Shown: positions 1-10,821 of the stretch, in pieces
How the letters are laid out: each line of letters begins with the position of its first letter
How positions within the stretch are numbered: the first letter of the stretch is position 1
Source of the DNA: Shouchella tritolerans
Lineage (GTDB): Bacteria > Bacillota > Bacilli > Bacillales > Bacillaceae_D
Length of the DNA stretch: 36,967 nt
Assembly: GCF_025770735.1 (NCBI RefSeq)
Contig: NZ_JAODPB010000012.1
Span: 1 to 36,967, forward strand
Direction of reading: 5' to 3'
Made by a program: the position numbers and the translations under genes
The notes under the pieces: model-generated
Database searches by the model: none
What the model saw: the letters and a program-made list of their open reading frames with translations, nothing else
What the model was told of the DNA's origin: nothing

Positions 1-112
1 TCCCATGGCGTAAGCCAGTAAGACCCCTTAGAGATGATGAGGTTGATAGGTCAGAAGTGGAAGCGTGGCGACACGTGGAGCGGACTGATACTAATCGGTC
101 GAGGACTTATCC
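1..112 (+). rRNA. 23S ribosomal RNA, 3' end (partial)
   Basis: The first ~112 bases read as the last helices of bacterial 23S rRNA, ending with the characteristic stretch ACTGATACTAATCGGTCGAG followed by GACTTATCC. The gene begins before the window. The mature 3' end is placed by similarity to the known Bacillus end (…CGAGGACTTAACC) and may be off by a few bases. Confidence 0.93.
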
Positions 113-376
113 TATACATTCTTGACAGTTGAGTATTTCGGATTTAGTTTTGAAAGAATCACCGATTCTTTTCATATCCTTCAGAGCAGATGAAGTAATT
201 TCGCCGCATCTGAAGCGAAACGATTGACAAAGAGAAGCAAGAAGGTCGAGGATCGGAAGTGTTCGACTGAAGGAGCGTACAAACGTACGTGACTGAAGAA
301 GAATCACGAACGAGACGAAGAGATTCGCCGCTTATCTGAAGTCAAAAAAGAACTACGAAGCTTATCTGAAGTAGAG
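113..376 (+). other. 23S-5S internal transcribed spacer
   Basis: About 264 bases separate 23S from 5S, and no tRNA is recognisable in it. It holds a hairpin with arms GAAAGAATC (152-160) and GATTCTTT (164-171), and a 13-base direct repeat GCTTATCTGAAGT at 331-343 and 360-372, the second copy ending just before 5S. Such sequences normally take part in pre-rRNA folding and RNase III / RNase M5 processing; that role is inferred. Confidence 0.6.
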
Positions 377-492
377 TCCGGTGACAATGGCAAAGAGGTC
401 ACACCCGTTCCCATGCCGAACACGGCCGTTAAGCTCTTTTGCGCCGATGGTAGTTGGAGGCTTCCTCCTGTGAGAGTAGGACGTTGCCGGGC
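377..492 (+). rRNA. 5S ribosomal RNA
   Basis: The sequence carries the conserved 5S core (AGAGGTCACACCCGTTCCCA, CCGAACACGG, TTAAGCTCTT, GCGCCGATGGTAGT, GTGAGAGTAGGACG). The 5' end CCGGTGAC pairs with the 3' end GTTGCCGG to close helix I, which sets the boundaries to within a few bases. It is the last gene of the rrn operon entering from the left and is followed at once by a terminator. Confidence 0.95.
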
Positions 493-500
493 AAATACTA

Positions 501-526
501 AAGACACCTGAATAGGTGTCTTTTTT
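501..526 (+). terminator. Rho-independent terminator of the rrn operon
   Basis: A stem of AAGACACCT / AGGTGTCTT with a short GAAT loop is followed by a run of six or more T, eight bases after the 5S end. Confidence 0.9.
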
Positions 527-616
527 GTTAAGTGCAGAAGCAAAAGAGTGCTGCTTTGAAGAAGGAGTGTTAAAGTACATACTTAAACGTATGGAGATAA
601 GCGCCTATAGAAATGC

Positions 617-780
617 TACGTGAATAGACATCACAGAACAGCCTCGTGCCCTCCTGGGAGACGTAGGGATCATTTTCGTAAGACTACATGAAAGACTTCC
701 TAGGAAAAGCCCCATGCCCGACTTCCCCGTAGGAAAAGATCCCGGAGCCAGAACGTTGCCATATATAAGCAATCGTTTGG
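617..780. repeat. Structured intergenic element, no gene recognised
   Basis: The 284-base gap between the rrn terminator and yaaC contains no convincing gene. A 65-codon frame on the minus strand (605-802) has no recognisable domain and looks incidental. The sequence can fold: CCTCGT (642-647) with ACGTAGG (661-667) forms a local hairpin, and GGGATC-A-TTTTC (666-677) pairs with GAAAAGATCCC (733-743) around an inner region with TTCCTAGGAA. This suggests a REP-type dispersed element or a structured RNA. Only one copy is visible in the window, so 'repeat' is an inference. Confidence 0.35.
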
Positions 781-823
781 ACCCAAAATTTCCATTGTTC
801 AAGACAACGTGTTGTATGGTTTC

Positions 824-1771
824 TTATTGAAATAACTGACGTTCGATAAGCTTCTTTGTCCGTGCTTGGACTGTGTCTAGAAATTGTTTAATAAATGGGA
901 TCTCATCACAATCCATTGTATGGATTCGTTCTCCCCACCATTCCGTTTCATAACGGCAGATCATGCTCAAGTTATAAAGCACGAGATAGTAAATAGCCAA
1001 TTCAGGCAATGGTAAGTGATTGGCTTTTGAACGATGGATGAGGGGGGAGCCATCTTCATCAAAATGAAAAGGGGGAGCAGCGTTTTTTGCTGCTTGGGCG
1101 TTTGCAAAATGGATTTCTACTTGCTGTTTTGTTTCTACTACGGTAATCGTTCGCGTTTTTGGCACGAGCTTTCGCATTTGCTCGAGTGCGTATTGTTGAA
1201 AGCGGCTAGCAGTCATATGATACAAGTCAAGCAAGGTCGGTTCGAAAACCATCCTATCGGCGGCAGCCCATTTTCCTTTCATAAAAGGTTCTTCATTAAC
1301 CAGGAATGCAAAACAAGCATGCATTTCAGGAAGTTGTTTAAGTAAAGCTTTCATTGCGTATTTATTCTCCGAGTGTTCCATGTGAAACAATTTTTTAATC
1401 ATGTGAGGATAAAGGCCGTTCCGTTGCTCTTTCACTTCGTCTTCTAAAAAAGAGTAGCCTTGCTTCTTTCTCTTTCTCGTTGTGATGCCATGGGCCAGCA
1501 CGGCAGCATTTTCAGGGTAATCAGGGTCGACAGATAAAACACAAGATTTGATTAGCTGAGAAAGGCCATAAAATAAAAGCATAGGTTTGATCGCAAAAGG
1601 AGCTACTTGTGCTTGAGCTAAGTACAAACAACCATGCTGCAATTGGTACATAAACCGGTAACAATTTTGATAACTCATAGAGGATGCATGATCGTATGAC
1701 TGGCTTTGATAACGTTCAAATAAATAGTTCCGCGTAAAAGAAGCTGAATCAAAAAAAGTTAAACGCTCCAC
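824..1771 (-). CDS. yaaC: YaaC-like conserved protein of unknown function
   Basis: This protein of about 315 residues sits divergently upstream of guaB, the position of yaaC in Bacillus, and matches the usual YaaC length. The N-terminal part reads ERLTFFDSASFTRNYLFERY and the middle part is rich in His, Tyr and Leu; no catalytic motif or signal peptide is visible. The biochemical function of the family is unknown to me. The frame is open further upstream to 1798, but there the GTG and the ATG at 1789 lack a ribosome-binding site. The GTG at 1771 has GGGGTG about nine bases upstream, so I prefer it. No clear terminator is seen downstream. Confidence 0.75.
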   Translation of the reverse strand: MERLTFFDSASFTRNYLFERYQSQSYDHASSMSYQNCYRFMYQLQHGCLYLAQAQVAPFAIKPMLLFYGLSQLIKSCVLSVDPDYPENAAVLAHGITTRKRKKQGYSFLEDEVKEQRNGLYPHMIKKLFHMEHSENKYAMKALLKQLPEMHACFAFLVNEEPFMKGKWAAADRMVFEPTLLDLYHMTASRFQQYALEQMRKLVPKTRTITVVETKQQVEIHFANAQAAKNAAPPFHFDEDGSPLIHRSKANHLPLPELAIYYLVLYNLSMICRYETEWWGERIHTMDCDEIPFIKQFLDTVQARTKKLIERQLFQ

Positions 1772-1833
1772 TTTATATACACACCCCATTTTTTGCACAC
1801 TGAATTCAGAAAAGTACTACTTAAACCCTTGTC

Positions 1834-1862
1834 TTGACAGTAGTTTGCCCAATTGTTAAGCT
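1834..1862 (+). promoter_or_regulatory. Probable sigma-A promoter of guaB
   Basis: TTGACA at 1834-1839 is a perfect -35 box, followed after 17 bases by TAAGCT at 1857-1862 as a weak -10. It lies about 40 bases upstream of the guaB start, in the gap shared with divergent yaaC. Confidence 0.5.
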
Positions 1863-1902
1863 ACTAATAATATTTTCAGGCGTTTGAGGGGAGCTAGTAT
1901 AA

Positions 1903-3360
<1,458 letters not shown>

Positions 3361-3382
3361 AAAATTCCACATTTTTTTACTG

Positions 3383-3414
3383 ATAGATAGGGACTTCCCT
3401 ATCTATTTTTTTTG
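3383..3414 (+). terminator. Terminator after guaB
   Basis: A perfect 11-base stem ATAGATAGGGA / TCCCTATCTAT with a CT loop is followed by eight or more T. Confidence 0.88.
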
Positions 3415-3466
3415 GTGTCAGCGTGTTAAAATAGCAAATGTGTGTTATACAAGCGGGGGTGTAAAG

Positions 3467-4795
3467 GTGAAACAGAAGGGTTTACCAAGCTGGACAATGC
3501 GTTTTATCGCTGCGTTGGCTATGCTTGCTTTCGTACTAGGACCAATTAAGCCTGCGAATGCGCAGTCTTTAACAGTAGATGCCAGTGCAGCGATTGTCAT
3601 TAATGCCGATACTGGACAAATTTTATTTGAACATAATAGCGATGAACAATTGGCGATTGCCAGCATGACAAAAATGATGACCGAGTACTTAGTGCTTGAA
3701 TCAATCGCTAATGGCGACATATCTTGGGAAGATGAAGTAACGGTATCCGATCATTTACTGCCACTATCGCATCAAAGAGAGCTATCCAATGTGCCATTGC
3801 GCCAGGATTATACGTATACAGTAAAAGACTTGTACGAATCAATGGCGATTTATTCGGCAAATGCTTCGACGATGGCGTTAGCTGAGCATGTCGCTGGTAC
3901 GGAAGCTCAGTTTGTCGCCAAAATGAATGAAAAAGCAGAAGAACTCGGGCTAGAAAAGTATGAGTTTATTAACGCGAGCGGCTTGAACAATGGTGACTTG
4001 CAAGGTGAGCATCCAGAGGGGACGCCAGCCGATGGAGAAACGACGCTTTCTGCCCGTTCCGTTGCGCAACTTGCGTATCACCTGTTGAAGGATTTTCCTG
4101 AAGTGCTTGATACGGCAAGTGTACCTGAAGCTGTATTTGATTCTGGACCAGAAGAAAAAATTGACATGCAAAATTGGAACTGGATGCTGCCAAATAGCCC
4201 CCATTATTATGAAGGGGTAGATGGCTTGAAAACTGGATATACCGATGCGGCAGGCAATAGCTTTACGGCGACAGCTGAACGCAATGGTGTCCGTCTAATT
4301 ACTGTGGTAATGGGAACAGAGACCCGGGATGACCGTTTTAACGAAACGAAAAAACTGCTCGATTACGGTTTTAATCAGTTTGAAGAGCATCGGATCATCG
4401 ATGCTGGAACGGAACCGGAAGGCGGTGTCGTTTCTGTAGCGCGGGGGAAAGAAAAAGAAGTCCAACTCGTGACTGACCGCGATTTGACTTTTATGCTTGA
4501 AAAAGGGCAGAACGAAAACTACTCCGTTGAAATTGAACTGGATGAAAACAAGACGAATGAATCTGGAGAACTTGTCGCTCCTATAGAAGAAGGAGAAACG
4601 GTTGGGACGTTAAAAGTCATCATGGACGAGCCAGTTGAGTATCTTCCAGGCAGCCAGCAAAGCGGAATTGAGCTTGTTGCAGCAGCAGATGTTGAAGAAG
4701 CAGGCTGGTTCACCATGTCGATGAGAGGAATTGGCGGTTTCTTTTCAAATTTATGGTCCAGCGTTTCTGACACCATTAGCGGTTGGTTCAGTTAA
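3467..4795 (+). CDS. dacA: D-alanyl-D-alanine carboxypeptidase DacA (PBP5)
   Basis: DacA trims the terminal D-Ala from peptidoglycan pentapeptides at the outer face of the membrane. From the GTG at 3467 (preceded by GGGGGT) the protein has 442 residues, the size of Bacillus PBP5. An N-terminal signal peptide spans residues 1-32 (hydrophobic AALAMLAFVLG, then PANA-QS cleavage). The penicillin-binding motifs are S66-M-T-K69, S130-A-N132 and K255-T-G257, all intact. The C-terminal beta domain ends in an amphipathic helix (GIGGFFSNLWSSVSDTISGWF), the usual membrane anchor. The frame is open far upstream into guaB, but only this start gives the signal peptide at the N-terminus. The position after guaB is conserved in Bacillus. 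Confidence 0.96.
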   Translation: MKQKGLPSWTMRFIAALAMLAFVLGPIKPANAQSLTVDASAAIVINADTGQILFEHNSDEQLAIASMTKMMTEYLVLESIANGDISWEDEVTVSDHLLPLSHQRELSNVPLRQDYTYTVKDLYESMAIYSANASTMALAEHVAGTEAQFVAKMNEKAEELGLEKYEFINASGLNNGDLQGEHPEGTPADGETTLSARSVAQLAYHLLKDFPEVLDTASVPEAVFDSGPEEKIDMQNWNWMLPNSPHYYEGVDGLKTGYTDAAGNSFTATAERNGVRLITVVMGTETRDDRFNETKKLLDYGFNQFEEHRIIDAGTEPEGGVVSVARGKEKEVQLVTDRDLTFMLEKGQNENYSVEIELDENKTNESGELVAPIEEGETVGTLKVIMDEPVEYLPGSQQSGIELVAAADVEEAGWFTMSMRGIGGFFSNLWSSVSDTISGWFS

Positions 4796-4852
4796 ATCTA
4801 AGCTAATGGACAAATAGCATCATGGCATAAGAAAACACGAACCATTGATTTC

Positions 4853-4888
4853 AAGCAGGGCGCATGCCCTGCTTGTGTGCTTTTCTTT
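4853..4888 (+). terminator. Terminator between dacA and serS
   Basis: A perfect stem AAGCAGGGC / GCCCTGCTT with a four-base loop (4853-4874) is followed by a T-rich stretch. No T-box leader (no AGGGTGG-type antiterminator motif) is visible before serS, although some Bacillus serS genes carry one. Confidence 0.75.
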
Positions 4889-4938
4889 CTCCTGTGAATT
4901 TTGGTAAAATGGATAGGAGTAACGAGGAGGTCGTTTAG

Positions 4939-6213
<1,275 letters not shown>

Positions 6214-6220
6214 AGAAAAA

Positions 6221-6420
6221 AGCTGCAACACGCTGCAGCTCTGAGGTTGTCGACAAAGTCAATAACTGCACTCAGACTGCTAGAAAACGCTTGTCAGACG
6301 AGGAGTGCGGCCGAGGGAAGATGCGAATAGAACGTGGGTTCATGAGCATATGAGTGAGGCAAACGACGACGTATGTGAGCGTTTGTCTACAGTCTGAAAG
6401 CTGCAGCACGCTGCAGCTTT
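6221..6420 (+). repeat. Insert of ~155 bp flanked by a duplicated hairpin
   Basis: Directly after serS a hairpin AGCTGCAACACGCTGCAGCT (6221-6240) occurs, and an almost identical copy AGCTGCAGCACGCTGCAGCT with longer arms (AAAGCTGCAG / CTGCAGCTTT, 6397-6420, then T-rich) ends the segment. Between them lies non-coding DNA starting CTGAGGTTGTCGACAAAGTC and ending TTTGTCTACAGTCTGA. The layout looks like a small mobile or REP-like element in the serS terminator region with duplication of the hairpin. The second copy probably serves as terminator. No transposase is encoded. Confidence 0.5.
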
Positions 6421-6440
6421 TTACAAAGGAGCTAAAAACG

Positions 6441-7235
6441 ATGCATGTCGCTGTTTTCCAAATGGAAGTATTAGCAGGAAAGCCAGACCGGAACCGAGAA
6501 CGTGTAAAAACGTGGATTGAGCAACTATGCCGTGAGCAACAAGAGCGGCCGCTTACGATCGTATTGCCTGAGCTATGGACGACTGGGTACCAGCTTGAGG
6601 ACCTTGGTGAACTGGCGGAAGAAGAGGGAAGGGAGACGATTGCATTTTTGCAACAACTCGCGCGAGCGTATCGCATCCATATGGTCGCCGGTTCCATTGC
6701 AACAAAAAAAGACGGCGGCATTTACAATACAGCGCTTGTAATTGATGCACAGGGCAAACTTGTCTACACGTATGACAAAGTCCACCTTGTCCCTATGCTT
6801 GACGAACCTGCCTACATGGAAGGCGGAAGCATGCCACCTGCCTTATTTGAATTAGAAGGTGTCAAAATGGCGGTCCTTATTTGCTATGATTTGCGTTTTC
6901 CCGAGTTAGCGCGGCGTCTGGCATTAGAAGGTGCAGAAGTGCTTTTCATTGTTGCTGAATGGCCGTTGGCGCGTGCGATGCACTGGAAAGCATTGCAGCA
7001 AGCCAGAGCGATCGAAAATCAGTTTTATCTCCTTTCTTGCAATAGTGTCGGCAGCTATAATGGTACCGCCTATGCAGGCACATCGATGGTGATTGACCCG
7101 TGGGGGGAAATTATCGTGGAAGCCAGCAGCACTGAAGAAGAATCGCTTCAATGTAAAGTGGATTTTAGCAAGGCTGCTGAAGTGCGGGAGAGAGTGCCGG
7201 TGTTTTCTAGCAGGCGGCCCGAATTGTACCGGTAA
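6441..7235 (+). CDS. Carbon-nitrogen hydrolase (nitrilase superfamily, omega-amidase-like)
   Basis: The protein of 264 residues is a single-domain nitrilase-superfamily amidase of the YhcX / omega-amidase type that hydrolyses a C-N bond of a small amide. The Glu-Lys-Cys catalytic triad is visible: E44 in LPELWTTGY, K113 in YDKVHLVP and C148 in ICYDLRFPE. The ATG at 6441 has AAAGGAG about nine bases upstream; the open frame extends further but without such a site. No signal peptide is seen. It is 25 bases upstream of the PucR-type regulator and probably co-transcribed, which suggests an amide or amino-acid-derived nitrogen substrate. The exact substrate cannot be read from the sequence. Confidence 0.85.
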   Translation: MHVAVFQMEVLAGKPDRNRERVKTWIEQLCREQQERPLTIVLPELWTTGYQLEDLGELAEEEGRETIAFLQQLARAYRIHMVAGSIATKKDGGIYNTALVIDAQGKLVYTYDKVHLVPMLDEPAYMEGGSMPPALFELEGVKMAVLICYDLRFPELARRLALEGAEVLFIVAEWPLARAMHWKALQQARAIENQFYLLSCNSVGSYNGTAYAGTSMVIDPWGEIIVEASSTEEESLQCKVDFSKAAEVRERVPVFSSRRPELYR

Positions 7236-7260
7236 CTATTTCAAATGGGGGGTGGGTTGA

Positions 7261-8943
7261 ATGAAAATTACATTGGCACAAGTAATGGAATTGGATATTA
7301 TGAAGCCTACCATCATTAAGACTGCACAAGAACAGTTGCCTTACCGACAAGTCGAATGGGTTTCGATTACGGAAGCCCCAGTGGAAAACTTTATCAGGCA
7401 AAATGAGCTTGTTCTTACGACAGGCATCGGCTGCACCCAGGAGCCAAAGGCGTTTTATTCCTTTGTGCAAGATGTAATTAAGTCGGAAGCGTCTGGGCTT
7501 GCAGTTGCGATCGGCCGGTTTGTGTTTGAATTATCCGAAGATGTCCGCGCCCTTGCAGAGAATGCGCAGTTTCCCATTCTTTTTTTGCCATGGGAGATCC
7601 GCTTTGCCGACATTACACAGGCGGTTACTGCCAAGCTTGTTGATTCAAAGCAGGACGATTGGCAATTCACACAAAAAGTACAACAGGAACTCTTGTCCTT
7701 AATGCTTGCCGGAAACCACTTGTCTGCTCTAGCTGAACATGTCGCTGGCTATGCCGCCGTGCCCATTGTCATAACGGATGCCCAGGGGCGAATTAAAGGG
7801 AAAAGCCATGCAGCTGAACCGGTGGTTGGCCTAGTTAGTAAAGCATACAAACAAATGCGCACAAGCGGCCAGGAAAGTGAGCACCACCCCCTCGAACGTA
7901 AAATTCAAACGCTCCATACAGATGGCACAGACGTACACATATTGCCGATCATCCAAGCAAATGAGCAAATTCAAGGGTATGTATTTGCTGTCAACACGGA
8001 TAAAATGGCCTCAAGCGAGCTGGCGACAGCCTTTATATTGCATGCCGGGACAGCCGCTGCATTTTGGTTTTTGCAAGAGAACACAGTGCAAGAAACGGAA
8101 GCCCGTATGCGCAATCATTTCGTCGCCGACTTGTCTCACGGTTCGATTGAAACGGAAGCACAACTAAAAACACGAGCTGCAGCGCTAGGATATGAAGTTT
8201 CCGTTCCATACATCGCGATAGTAGGAATGCTGCACAATATGGAAGAGCTGTATAGCCGTTCTGATCAAGTAGCCTCATTTAAAGAGTGGCAACGAAGCAT
8301 GGTCCATTATATCGAGGAAGAGATCTACTATGCAGGCGTAACCGTTGAACGTGAAACGATGTCGACGTTTATGGATGGGCAGCTATTGATTTATTTAGCC
8401 GTTCCCTGTGACGATTACCGGACGACGGTTAATGGTTTTCTTGATTTGCTTGATCGCCGTTTGGCTCATTTGCTTCCCGATGTAGAAATAACGTGGGGAA
8501 TCGGTGACCAGCAAATGAACACCTATGCGTTTGAAGCCCGGTATCAAGAAGCGAAACAGGCACTACTGCTTGGCATCGGCAGGAAAGGGCAAGGAAGCCG
8601 GATTTTTTATACAGATACGCGCATTGACCGTGTCCTCTATAAAATCGGGCAAGAACCAGAACTGCGAAGCCTGGTGCTAGACTATGCGGCACCACTTTTT
8701 GCCTACGATGAGCAAAGGCAAATGGACTTGGTCGGTACATTTGTCGCCTATCAAAGAAACCAAAACAAAGTGACACAGACAGCGCGTTTTCTTCATTTGC
8801 ACCGCCAATCACTGCTATATCGGCTTCGGAAAATTGAAGCGCTGACTCATTTGTCATTGGCTAATCCTGATGATGTCTTTTTGCTTGATCTAAGCATTCG
8901 CATATCGATGATCCAACGCCACATGCAAACGCCTAACTCCTAA
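7261..8943 (+). CDS. PucR/CdaR-family transcriptional regulator
   Basis: The 560 residues show the three-part PucR architecture. An N-terminal PucR sensor domain covers about residues 5-125 (ITLAQVMELD ... LVLTTGIG). A degenerate GGDEF-like CdaR domain spans about 290-430. A C-terminal helix-turn-helix (HTH_30) lies around 495-550 with RNQNKVTQTARFLHLHRQSL and LLYRLRKIEALT. Family members regulate purine, proline, GABA or allantoin use, usually as activators of neighbouring genes. The start ATG is preceded by GGGGGGTGGG. It follows the amidase gene. Before the roc block at 9215 it may have adjoined the ectoine operon; that is only a suggestion. Confidence 0.9.
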   Translation: MKITLAQVMELDIMKPTIIKTAQEQLPYRQVEWVSITEAPVENFIRQNELVLTTGIGCTQEPKAFYSFVQDVIKSEASGLAVAIGRFVFELSEDVRALAENAQFPILFLPWEIRFADITQAVTAKLVDSKQDDWQFTQKVQQELLSLMLAGNHLSALAEHVAGYAAVPIVITDAQGRIKGKSHAAEPVVGLVSKAYKQMRTSGQESEHHPLERKIQTLHTDGTDVHILPIIQANEQIQGYVFAVNTDKMASSELATAFILHAGTAAAFWFLQENTVQETEARMRNHFVADLSHGSIETEAQLKTRAAALGYEVSVPYIAIVGMLHNMEELYSRSDQVASFKEWQRSMVHYIEEEIYYAGVTVERETMSTFMDGQLLIYLAVPCDDYRTTVNGFLDLLDRRLAHLLPDVEITWGIGDQQMNTYAFEARYQEAKQALLLGIGRKGQGSRIFYTDTRIDRVLYKIGQEPELRSLVLDYAAPLFAYDEQRQMDLVGTFVAYQRNQNKVTQTARFLHLHRQSLLYRLRKIEALTHLSLANPDDVFLLDLSIRISMIQRHMQTPNS

Positions 8944-9150
8944 ACAGTTGCCTCTCGAAAATCCATTAATACTGTTGTTCCAAGTTTATCATCATGCTCC
9001 ACTCGCATTTTTTCTTGTTTGACAGGAAATTCGTACCAGTCTAATTAATGTTGCCGATTTTGTCGACCACCGTCTGTATCACACGGACTTTCCTGGAGAG
9101 GCGAGCGTAATCTCCTGTCGTGGTGATCACTTTGTCGCCTCTTCGTAGCC
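8944..9150 (-). pseudogene. Possible decayed coding remnant
   Basis: On the minus strand, bases about 9149-9038 translate without a stop as IGLRRGDKVITTTGDYARLS and onward to VVDKIGNIN, then a stop. A one-frame shift near 9033 continues as DWYEFPVKQEKMRVEHDDK, ending LMDFREATV and a TAG at 8940-8942, overlapping the end of the preceding gene on the other strand. Protein-like composition across two frames suggests the 3' end of a broken gene. I do not recognise the family, and chance is possible. Confidence 0.3.
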
Positions 9151-9214
9151 CTATTGTGCTTCATGTCAAGCCGAGTTCACCACACGAACAGTGGATGACT
9201 GTAAAGCAACGCCA

Positions 9215-10606
9215 TTAGTTCAATGAAAGTTGAAACTTTTTAATCCGATATTGGAGATTTTGTCTACTCATGCCAAGAATTTTTGCAGTTTGGGAAACGT
9301 TCCAGTTATTTTCTCTTAAGGCTTGTAAAATATAGAGCTTTTCGACCTCTGCTATTTTTTCTTGTAATGTTTTTGCAGGCAAATTGCCTGTTTGCGTATC
9401 TTTAGCTTCTTTTTGATAGCGAGTGCGTAATCGAAACGGCAGGTTGTGTATTTGAATCTCTGTTTCATCACTAATTAAATTCATGGTGCCTTCAATCGTA
9501 TGTTCAAGTTCTCGAGCATTTCCTGGCCAATCGTGTTGGAACAGAATCGCTTTTGCCTCTTCACTCATAGCCTTTACATTCATCTTAAACAAAGTGTTAT
9601 ACTTGTGAATGAATTCCTCTATAAGCAGAAGAATATCATCTTTTCTTTCACGCAGTGGCGGGATAAATAAAGTTACGACGCTGAGGCGATAGTACAAATC
9701 TTTACGTAAGCGGTTATTTGCAATCAAATCTATCGGATCTTCATTAATCGTAGCAATAATTCGAACATCGACTTTTTTGTCTTTGGTATCGCCGATTCGA
9801 CGGATGGTTTTTTCCTGAATAACGCGTAATAATTTCGCTTGCAGAGCTGGGTCGAGAGAATTGATTTCGTCTAGAAGCAACGTTCCGCCATCAGCTTGCT
9901 CGAATAAGCCTGGGGTATCCAATGCCCCGGTAAATGCTCCTTTTTTCGTTCCAAATAATAAACTTTCCATTAAATTTTCAGGGATGGCCGCGCAGTTTTG
10001 TGCTAGAAAAGGAGCGTGTGCCCTTGGGCTGGCATAGTGAATGCTTTGGGCAAATAACTCTTTCCCTGTGCCTGTTTCGCCAACGATTAGCACAGAAGAA
10101 GACGTGCGGGCGGCTCGTTTTGCTTCTTCTACAACCGCTAAAAATGGCTTGCTGTTGCCGATGATTTGGTCAAAGGTGTAATGATTCTCTCTTTTTCGCA
10201 GCACATTCTTCTTAATAACATGATCCAGCTGGGTAATATCTTTCGCAATTTCCACCGCAGCCGTAATTTCCCCGTTTTCGATAAAAGGGAAGGTATTATT
10301 AATAGTTGTGACTTCTTCGCCTTTATTATTAAAATACGTTTGTTTTACATCCTTCGTTACTTTCCCTGTCTTTAATGCTTGTACAAGTGTACTGCGTTCA
10401 TCCTCGTGAAATGTAAAAACCTCTAAAAGATTTTTATGGAGCACTTCAGTATCTACCATGGATTCGATTTCCATCATTTTTTTATTATATATAATGGTAT
10501 TTCCATTTTGATCAATAACATGGATACCAACATTTATTTCGTCTACTAGCATTTGATATAGTTGATTCATTTGTTCTAGATTTTTTTGTGTTTTATTTTC
10601 TTTCAA
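9215..10606 (-). CDS. rocR: Sigma-54-dependent activator RocR
   Basis: RocR activates arginine/ornithine catabolic genes with sigma-L RNA polymerase. The 463 residues match B. subtilis RocR. A PAS-type sensor occupies about residues 10-120 (INVGIHVIDQNGNTIIYNKK). The sigma-54 AAA+ domain spans about 145-380 with Walker A GETGTGKE, the sigma-54 contact loop GAFTGA (in FGTKKGAFTGALDTPGLFEQ) and Walker B-like GGTLLLDEI. A Fis-type helix-turn-helix is at the end (WNVSQTAKILGMSRQNLQYR). The start is TTG at 10606, preceded by AAAGGAGGGATATT, a very good ribosome-binding site; no in-frame ATG nearby has one. It is divergent from rocD, which carries the matching -24/-12 promoter. Confidence 0.93.
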   Translation of the reverse strand: MKENKTQKNLEQMNQLYQMLVDEINVGIHVIDQNGNTIIYNKKMMEIESMVDTEVLHKNLLEVFTFHEDERSTLVQALKTGKVTKDVKQTYFNNKGEEVTTINNTFPFIENGEITAAVEIAKDITQLDHVIKKNVLRKRENHYTFDQIIGNSKPFLAVVEEAKRAARTSSSVLIVGETGTGKELFAQSIHYASPRAHAPFLAQNCAAIPENLMESLLFGTKKGAFTGALDTPGLFEQADGGTLLLDEINSLDPALQAKLLRVIQEKTIRRIGDTKDKKVDVRIIATINEDPIDLIANNRLRKDLYYRLSVVTLFIPPLRERKDDILLLIEEFIHKYNTLFKMNVKAMSEEAKAILFQHDWPGNARELEHTIEGTMNLISDETEIQIHNLPFRLRTRYQKEAKDTQTGNLPAKTLQEKIAEVEKLYILQALRENNWNVSQTAKILGMSRQNLQYRIKKFQLSLN

Positions 10607-10651
10607 AATATCCCTCCTTTAAAGGTGAGTTTAATCGATAAACAGACAAAG

Positions 10652-10699
10652 TGCAAAAAATTTTTCGTTTATCCTTTAAGGTATGCAAAAATTTTTTTC
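10652..10699 (+). promoter_or_regulatory. Candidate RocR upstream activating sites (two)
   Basis: Two similar A/T palindromic motifs, TGCAAAAAATTTTTCG (10652-10667) and TGCAAAAATTTTTTTC (10684-10699), lie 32 bases apart between rocR and rocD, about 45-90 bases upstream of the sigma-54 promoter. Their form and place fit the tandem enhancer sites known for RocR in B. subtilis. Binding is inferred. Confidence 0.6.
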
Positions 10700-10710
10700 T
10701 TCAATCCTTT

Positions 10711-10723
10711 TGAAACCGTTTCA
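10711..10723 (+). promoter_or_regulatory. Perfect palindrome TGAAACCGTTTCA (cre-like)
   Basis: A 13-base perfect palindrome lies between the candidate RocR sites and the -24/-12 promoter. It resembles a catabolite-responsive element but is one base shorter than the usual 14-base cre core, so CcpA binding is uncertain. Confidence 0.35.
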
Positions 10724-10740
10724 CCATCTGCATTTAAACT

Positions 10741-10758
10741 TTGGCATGAAGTTTGCAT
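10741..10758 (+). promoter_or_regulatory. Sigma-54 (SigL) -24/-12 promoter of rocD
   Basis: TTGGCATGAAGTTTGCAT matches the sigma-54 consensus TTGGCAC-N5-TTGCT, with the invariant GG and GC spaced correctly. It lies 64 bases upstream of rocD, whose divergent neighbour encodes a sigma-54 activator. Confidence 0.9.
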
Positions 10759-10821
10759 ATAGAAACAGTGAGTACAAAATGGAAACCATTGTGATTCATC
10801 ACCTAAAAGGAGGAATTTTTA

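Noticed and set aside
605-802. 65-codon minus-strand frame containing a PTGKSGMGLFLGSL-like stretch
   Set aside because: No recognisable domain and no convincing start; it lies over the foldable non-coding element, so it is more likely incidental to that element.
4796-4938. T-box riboswitch before serS
   Set aside because: The gap is too short and lacks the AGGGTGG-type T-box sequence; only a plain terminator hairpin and a promoter-like region are seen.
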